From Pyrobaculum arsenaticum DSM 13514 (lineage in GTDB: Archaea; Thermoproteota; Thermoprotei; Thermoproteales; Thermoproteaceae): a DNA stretch of 64,000 nucleotides. The DNA is taken from contig NC_009376.1 of NCBI RefSeq assembly GCF_000016385.1, positions 62,001 through 126,000 of the forward strand, read 5' to 3'. The notes beneath the pieces were generated by a model. The model saw nothing but the letters and a program-made list of their open reading frames with translations. It searched no databases and was not told the DNA's origin. Made by a program: the position numbers and the translations under genes. Positions within the stretch are counted from its first letter, which is position 1, and each line of letters begins with the position of its first letter. Of the stretch, positions 59,873 to 64,000 are shown in pieces.

Positions 59873-60883
59873 GTGAAGAAAATTAGGCTGGCCCTCGCGC
59901 CTGGGCTCAAGGTCCAGTTCTCTGACCGCGAACAAGCCCTCAGGAAGGTGGAGGAGTGGGCCAAGGAAAGCACCCGGCTCCCCGAAGTGGTTTTCGGCCC
60001 CGAGGGTTGCGGTAAAACCGCTTGGCTAAGGCAGTCCGCTGTGCTCCTCAAGGAGCTGGGCTACCACGTGGTGTACGTTGACCCTCTTCGAAAATACTTC
60101 GAGGCGTATACAGACGTAAAGGAGGTGGTGAGGAGACTGGCCGATGCGGCGGCTGAGGCGCTGGGGGAGGCCAAGGTTAAGCTTGCCTCCCTCGTCATTG
60201 ACGTGACAGTGGAGCTTATAAAGCGGAGGAGGAAGAAGGTGGCTGTTTTGGTAGACGACGTATTCCAAGCAGTAGGACTGAACGAAGCCGCCTCGTACGT
60301 GAAGGCGCTCCTGGGGCTGATCGAGTATCCCCCTAGGAGCGGGGACTCTATTGTCGTTGTCGTGGCCACCGGTGAAGGGATTACTAGGAGGGAGATTGGG
60401 AGGCACCGCTGGGCCGACTTAATGCCGATGTGGAATATGCCGAGAGACGGCTTCAAACAGCTGTATGATCAGATCCCGGGAGAGAAGCCGCTGTTTGAAG
60501 TGGTGTGGAAAGCCGCCGGCGGCAACCCAGGCCTATTGGCGTGGCTGTACAAGACAAAGTGGAGGTCAGACAGTGTCGTTAAGAAGCTGATAAGAGAAAA
60601 GAGGATAAAAGCCTTCATCAGCAAGTTGGGAGACGAGGAGAGGGAGTTGCTGAGGAGAGCTGTGGAGGATCCCGACGTCCTCTACACGAGGGAGGGCATA
60701 CCCCTAATGGAGAGATTAGTAGACATGTACTTAATTGTAGATACCCTACCCGAAAGAGAGCCCTGGTTCTGGGCAGGTGAGTCGCCGTCGGAGAGGGATC
60801 CAGAGCTAGGCGTTGGGAAGGACGTCGCCTGGCAGACCCCCCTCCACCGTGAGGCGGTGAAGAGGGCGCTGGAGGGAGCGTAG
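59873..60883 (+). CDS. archaeal STAND-like P-loop ATPase
   Basis: 336 aa. VQFSDREQALRKVEEW start, Walker A GPEGCGKTAW (residues 42-51), Walker B KVAVLVDDVFQAVG, VVVVATGEGITR (sensor 1), and GGNPGLLAWLY, the archaeal ATPase GNP motif; a winged-helix-like C-terminus follows (ISKLGDEERELLRRAVED). This ATPase family is expanded in archaea and often linked to mobile DNA, but the role is unknown. GTG 59873 lies about 22-27 nt after GATATTTAAG. Confidence 0.8.
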   Translation: MKKIRLALAPGLKVQFSDREQALRKVEEWAKESTRLPEVVFGPEGCGKTAWLRQSAVLLKELGYHVVYVDPLRKYFEAYTDVKEVVRRLADAAAEALGEAKVKLASLVIDVTVELIKRRRKKVAVLVDDVFQAVGLNEAASYVKALLGLIEYPPRSGDSIVVVVATGEGITRREIGRHRWADLMPMWNMPRDGFKQLYDQIPGEKPLFEVVWKAAGGNPGLLAWLYKTKWRSDSVVKKLIREKRIKAFISKLGDEERELLRRAVEDPDVLYTREGIPLMERLVDMYLIVDTLPEREPWFWAGESPSERDPELGVGKDVAWQTPLHREAVKRALEGA

Positions 60884-61296
60884 CGTCGCATCCCGCCTAT
60901 GTGCTATTCTCGGCAAGCCAGGTTAAAGAGGCTAGTGGCCGCATGTTGGAGGTGTGGAGGGACAGCCCGCAGGCCCATTGCTGAGGGGATACATCAGCGC
61001 CGCATCCTTAAAGACGCTTGTGAAGGCTTGGCAAGCGCTGAAGCATCTGAACCGCGATATACTGGGAAACGCAACGGGCAAGGCGTTCTAGACGAGAGAT
61101 TCCTCCTCACCGCTTTTCTGAGGCCTGGCAATCAAACGAGTCGACCAATGAGGAGAGGGGTAGCCGATGGAGAGTACAGTGCCGAGGGGACCCGCTGGCG
61201 AGATGGTGCCGTTTCCCCGTATACTCAGCCAGATGGGCCCCGCTGAAATCTGCGTGGACTAACAGGGCCTACAGCTCGTGAGGACCTTCCCTGACC
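60884..61296. other. intergenic region, unexplained
   Basis: 413 nt. A 115-codon plus-strand frame (60899-61246) is Arg/Gly-rich with no promoter and no recognised family. No tRNA, and I could not match SRP RNA motifs. It may be another decayed element. Confidence 0.4.
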
Positions 61297-62106
61297 TCAG
61301 TAATAGGGCTTATACCAACTGTCCCTGATGCTTGGCCTCAACATGCTAGACGTGGGGCCGGCCCACCTCTCTCCCCTAGAGACGGCGCCCCACACAATTT
61401 GTAGATCTATCGGCAGAGAGGGGCCGTAGTGCGCCAACGTGTCGTTAGGCGTCACTACGAACTCCTTGCCTCCCAGGAAGTCTACCTCGTTCTCGTAGAA
61501 GCGCCTCCCCCTCGCCTCGTAGATTACGAACTTTGCCCTACTTACAAGCTCGGCTGGGGGCTCCGGGAAGTGTCTAAAGACGCACGGAAGGCCGCGCATA
61601 TACCTAAACCCCGCTTTGGTCAATGCATCGGCCACGTAAGACATGGTACAAGCCACGTCGTAAGCCCCGAGGTTTATGACTGCGAGCACCCCGTCGTAGA
61701 GGGGTTGACCCCTCAACAAGTCCCTATAAGCCCCCGCCAACCTCTCGCCCTCCTCGTCGCGGTCGAACAGCTTGGCGAAAAACCTAAAAATAGAGGCCAC
61801 GTGATCTACATCTACGGGAGTGGGCACCGCCACGACCGCCTTCGAGTAGCGGGCGGCGACATCTACCAGGTGCTTCTGCACTGGGTAGTAGAGAATTGTG
61901 AGATCAGGCGAAATGGCCCTAACAGCGTCCTCCTTCAGCTCTGTAAAGGTGCCGATGATTGGCACCTTCATGAGCTCCCTCGGCCTGTAGCTAAACACGT
62001 CGCGGCCGGCCAGCTCAACCCCCAGGAGGGCAAGGAACTCGTTCACGGAGGGGTTGAGGCTCACCACCTTCCTCGGCACGCCGTCGAGGCTCCCCACAAG
62101 CAACAC
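61297..62106 (-). CDS. periplasmic-binding-fold (BtuF/FepB-like) protein without signal peptide
   Basis: 269 aa. VVSLNPSVNEFLALLGVELAGRDVFS, PIIGTFTELKEDAVRAISPDLTIL and a long connecting helix match the metal-chelate substrate-binding family (PF01497 type). There is no signal peptide or lipobox; GTG start follows GTATTTAAAT, which also serves RNase P RNA. No ABC transporter genes adjoin. Either the protein is cytosolic (cofactor or corrinoid binding) or the true N-terminus is missed. Confidence 0.75.
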   Translation of the reverse strand: MLLVGSLDGVPRKVVSLNPSVNEFLALLGVELAGRDVFSYRPRELMKVPIIGTFTELKEDAVRAISPDLTILYYPVQKHLVDVAARYSKAVVAVPTPVDVDHVASIFRFFAKLFDRDEEGERLAGAYRDLLRGQPLYDGVLAVINLGAYDVACTMSYVADALTKAGFRYMRGLPCVFRHFPEPPAELVSRAKFVIYEARGRRFYENEVDFLGGKEFVVTPNDTLAHYGPSLPIDLQIVWGAVSRGERWAGPTSSMLRPSIRDSWYKPYY

Positions 62107-62121
62107 GCCGAAGGGCCACTA

Positions 62122-62133
62122 GGTATTTAAATA
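62122..62133. promoter_or_regulatory. bidirectional TATA box (RNase P RNA / binding protein)
   Basis: GGTATTTAAATA is centred about 23 nt before the RNA 5' end at 62151 and about 21 nt before GTG 62106 on the other strand. Confidence 0.65.
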
Positions 62134-62150
62134 GATGAGTAGTTAGGCAA

Positions 62151-62356
62151 GGGCGCCGAGGGGACGGGAGGAGCCCGGAGACGGGTCCCCTCTGGAACCT
62201 CCCGCACCGCCCGCGGAGGCCCCCGGCAGGCCGCCGAAAGGCGGGGGTAAAAACCAGCCGGGGGTGCGGCCCCCAAGCAGGGCCTATGAGGCCGCGGCGA
62301 GGCCCGGGTAGGGGGTTAGAGAAATACCCCAACAGAAGCGGGGGTATGCGGCGCCC
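62151..62356 (+). ncRNA. rnpB: RNase P RNA, minimal (type T)
   Basis: About 206 nt, very GC-rich. GGGCGCCG (62151-62158) pairs perfectly with CGGCGCCC (62349-62356), forming P1. Near the 3' end are TTAGAGAAATACC (CR-IV-like) and ACAGAAG (62332-62338), the conserved CR-V of RNase P; the 5' half has GGAGGAGCCCGGAGAC, resembling CR-I. The specificity domain is missing, as in the short RNase P RNA reported from Pyrobaculum. It cleaves tRNA 5' leaders. It ends 1 nt before the convergent FUN14-like stop. Confidence 0.82.
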
Positions 62357-62357
62357 C

Positions 62358-62639
62358 CTACCCCTTCCACAGCCCTATAATAAGCCCTAGGAGAAACGCC
62401 GCTGAGGAGTATGGCACCAGCTCCTTTATGCGCATGGCGTAAGAGACGGCCTCCTTGGCGGCGTAGCCCATCTGTTGCAGAAAGGCAGAGACCTGGTCCG
62501 GGGTCATATAGCCCAGGGCGGCTAGGACTATAAATAGGGCTATGAGGAAAAGGGCGGCGGAGAGCAACCTCTTAGCAACGATGCCGACAAGCAGGCCCAC
62601 TACGAAGGGGCCTACAACTGCCGCGATCTGCTCAAGCAC
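62358..62639 (-). CDS. FUN14-like small membrane protein
   Basis: 93 aa from GTG 62639. Three hydrophobic helices (VVGPFVVGLLVGIVAKRLL; SAALFLIALFIVLAALGYM; SSAAFLLGLIIGLW) with Gly-rich packing and GYMTPDQVSAF between them match the FUN14 family found in archaea and mitochondria. In eukaryotes FUNDC1 is a mitophagy receptor; archaeal function is unknown. The open frame reaches 62885, but TTTTAACC at 62661-62668 is 25 nt from GTG 62639. Confidence 0.7.
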   Translation of the reverse strand: MLEQIAAVVGPFVVGLLVGIVAKRLLSAALFLIALFIVLAALGYMTPDQVSAFLQQMGYAAKEAVSYAMRIKELVPYSSAAFLLGLIIGLWKG

Positions 62640-62764
62640 GGAGGATCGTAGCTCTGCCAATTTTAACCTTTCTCCTGCATTATTTCCAAAAGCTAGATTT
62701 CGGGGCGGGGTAGGGCGGCGAGGGGAGGACTGCGGAGAGGAGTAGGCGACTAGAGCCGCACCCC

Positions 62765-63394
62765 CTACAACAATTTCTCCAGCGTCAATTCTGGGTAATA
62801 CCGACGTATGAATGCAAATCCGTTTATTACTGGGTAAAACGGGTAGCGCCCTTCTTCGTCTAGCTCTACTTCTCCTCTCTTCCACAACTCAGATAGTATC
62901 TTCGCATATAGATAGCGCCTCTCTAAGGTCTTTACTGCCGTCTCAGCTTCCCGTGGGGCGTACTTAACAGCTATCTTGATGTTTGACATCATTGCCGCGT
63001 CTGCCGGCGTTAAGTCGCGGCGTATTACTGGGCACAAGGTAGACATTACAAATCTCACATCTATCCGCACCTCGCGCTTCATGGGGTCAATCTCGTATTT
63101 TATTATCTTGGGCAGATATGGGAAGGAGCGGCATGTCAACGGCTTGTATAGGTCGTGTAGCAAACACTTATCTGCGTCTAGGAAGGGGCATGCGCCGTCT
63201 TCGCCTAGGTGCATGAGGTAGGAAAGGGCGATTCTAACGCCGTGCACCTTATCCGCCACCTTGTAGGCGGGGGTAAAGACCACCTCTACGCCGAGCTTCT
63301 CCGCGTACTTCTGCAGTATGTACACCTCGTGCGGCAGTACTGTTACGGGGCTCGCCTTGCAACACAAGGCGCAGCCAGGCTCGCATTTAAACAC
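62765..63394 (-). CDS. YkgJ-family Cys-cluster protein (long form)
   Basis: 209 aa. FKCEPGCALCCKASPV at the N-terminus, then ACPFLDADKCLLHDLYKPLTCRSFPYLP and a late TLCPVI give the seven to eight Cys typical of YkgJ. The family probably binds zinc or Fe-S; no reaction is known. Longer than the paralogue at 18332 by a C-terminal helical domain. TTTATATATTC at about -26 supports ATG 63394. Confidence 0.85.
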   Translation of the reverse strand: MFKCEPGCALCCKASPVTVLPHEVYILQKYAEKLGVEVVFTPAYKVADKVHGVRIALSYLMHLGEDGACPFLDADKCLLHDLYKPLTCRSFPYLPKIIKYEIDPMKREVRIDVRFVMSTLCPVIRRDLTPADAAMMSNIKIAVKYAPREAETAVKTLERRYLYAKILSELWKRGEVELDEEGRYPFYPVINGFAFIRRYYPELTLEKLL

Positions 63395-64000
63395 GAGGGC
63401 CCCTCGCTATCGCTTTATATATTCTTCCGCCTTGGGCCAAGGTGCGTTGGCCCAACGCCGTAGAAATCCCATCGTTTGAAAGAATTGTACCTACGCCGTG
63501 TGACTGCATCGTGTCGAGGCGAAGACGGTCAAAATCCCGGGCTTCTATAGGCGCATCGCCCTGGAGATGGCATCGCCGTCTAGAGGCAACAAGACTGCCT
63601 ATTCGTCGACAGCCCTGGCGGCCACACCTCTCCCCGTAGGGACATATACTAACCGTGAGAATAGCGCAGAGGTGGCCTGTCTGCAGAGGTGACACTGTAA
63701 CAGTACCCGCGAGCCTTCCTCCGTAGTCGGGGTTGGGCGGTGAAGAAGTAGTAGAGGACTGCGAAGTCAATATTCCCTTGCAAGACACCTCTCAACGCCT
63801 CTTCTAACACCATTACCGTCTAATACCTAGGTGGGCGGAATAAGCCGTGGAGCTCCTCTACCTCGCTGAGTGGCGTGAGTAGGGTCCCGCCCTCCCCGAT
63901 CCTCACCCTGAACCTCCTAGCCTCGGGCCCTCTCTAGGCTGGAGGTGGGCCCTCCCCGAGTCGCCTACTTACATTATTTCCTCTCTTCTTCCAGCTCCTC
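63395..64000 (-). pseudogene. decayed coding region at right edge
   Basis: No intact frame over 600 nt. On the minus strand short coding-like pieces appear: RFRVRIGEGGTLLTPLSEVE and ELHGLFRPP to a stop at 63820 (antitoxin-like end), then MVLEEALRGVLQGNIDFAVL from 63813, and FDRLRLDTMQSHGVGTILSND near 63480-63540, which resembles the end of a PIN toxin. A decayed VapBC-like pair is possible. The YkgJ TATA box lies at 63410-63420. Confidence 0.3.

Noticed and set aside
60899..61246. 115-codon plus-strand frame
   Set aside because: No TATA box, Arg/Gly-rich composition and no family resemblance.
1..64000. CRISPR arrays
   Set aside because: No evenly spaced direct repeats of 23-40 nt were seen on reading through the window; a repeat finder would be decisive.

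Overview
The window looks like a hyperthermophilic crenarchaeon of the Thermoproteales, most probably Pyrobaculum or a close relative. The signs are archaeal ribosomal protein L14e, an archaeal DNA ligase and MCM, Hel308, a PaREP1-family protein, tRNA genes with introns at non-canonical positions, a very short RNase P RNA of the kind known from Pyrobaculum, and many genes whose start codon lies about 24-27 nt downstream of a TATA-like box, as expected for leaderless transcripts. Starts were chosen with that rule where a box was visible, so several are internal to the longest open frame.

Layout. 1-7.1 kb: the 3' part of a giant membrane-anchored surface protein that continues past the left edge. 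7.1-16.0 kb: housekeeping genes (AMMECR1-like, CYTH, DNA ligase, PfkB kinase, nucleotidyltransferase, paired coiled-coil proteins, NfeD-like protein, Clp1-type RNA kinase). 16.0-16.7 kb: tRNA-Arg with a T-loop intron and, on the other strand, tRNA-Glu with an acceptor-stem intron, flanking a decayed TnpB/IS605-type element. 16.8-27.7 kb: Fe-S and YkgJ proteins, L14e-Cbf5, DUF211, a Gfo/Idh/MocA oxidoreductase, CinA-like protein, EamA transporter, a peroxiredoxin/TusA/DsrE sulfur group, and endonuclease III. 27.7-35.4 kb: a decayed gene between 16-bp direct repeats, a P-loop ATPase, M32 carboxypeptidase, Thg1-like protein, archaeal CoaD, M28 peptidase, HDAC-fold protein, prephenate dehydratase, and two candidate small RNAs. 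35.5-39.8 kb: divergent Hel308 and MCM helicases.

39.8-43.2 kb is an accessory patch: PaREP1, a frameshifted gene, a PIN-domain pseudogene, an intact type IV pilin, and a broken membrane glycosyltransferase. 43.2-50.4 kb: a secreted beta-propeller protein, HisC-like aminotransferase, Elp3, and a compact group of overlapping small genes ending in a methyltransferase. 50.4-56.8 kb: a surface-filament locus of five N-terminally anchored exported proteins, including one of 1116 aa. The lone pilin and the two transcription units of this locus share an ACACCA-(C/T)-AAAATAT promoter element placed exactly 38 nt before each start codon, which suggests one pilus regulon; no secretion ATPase or platform gene is in the window. 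56.8-64 kb: SufD-like protein, TiaS, a second TnpB remnant, an ATPase, a substrate-binding-fold protein without an export signal, RNase P RNA, a FUN14-like protein, a second YkgJ protein, and a decayed right edge.

No CRISPR array, rRNA or intact insertion sequence was seen.
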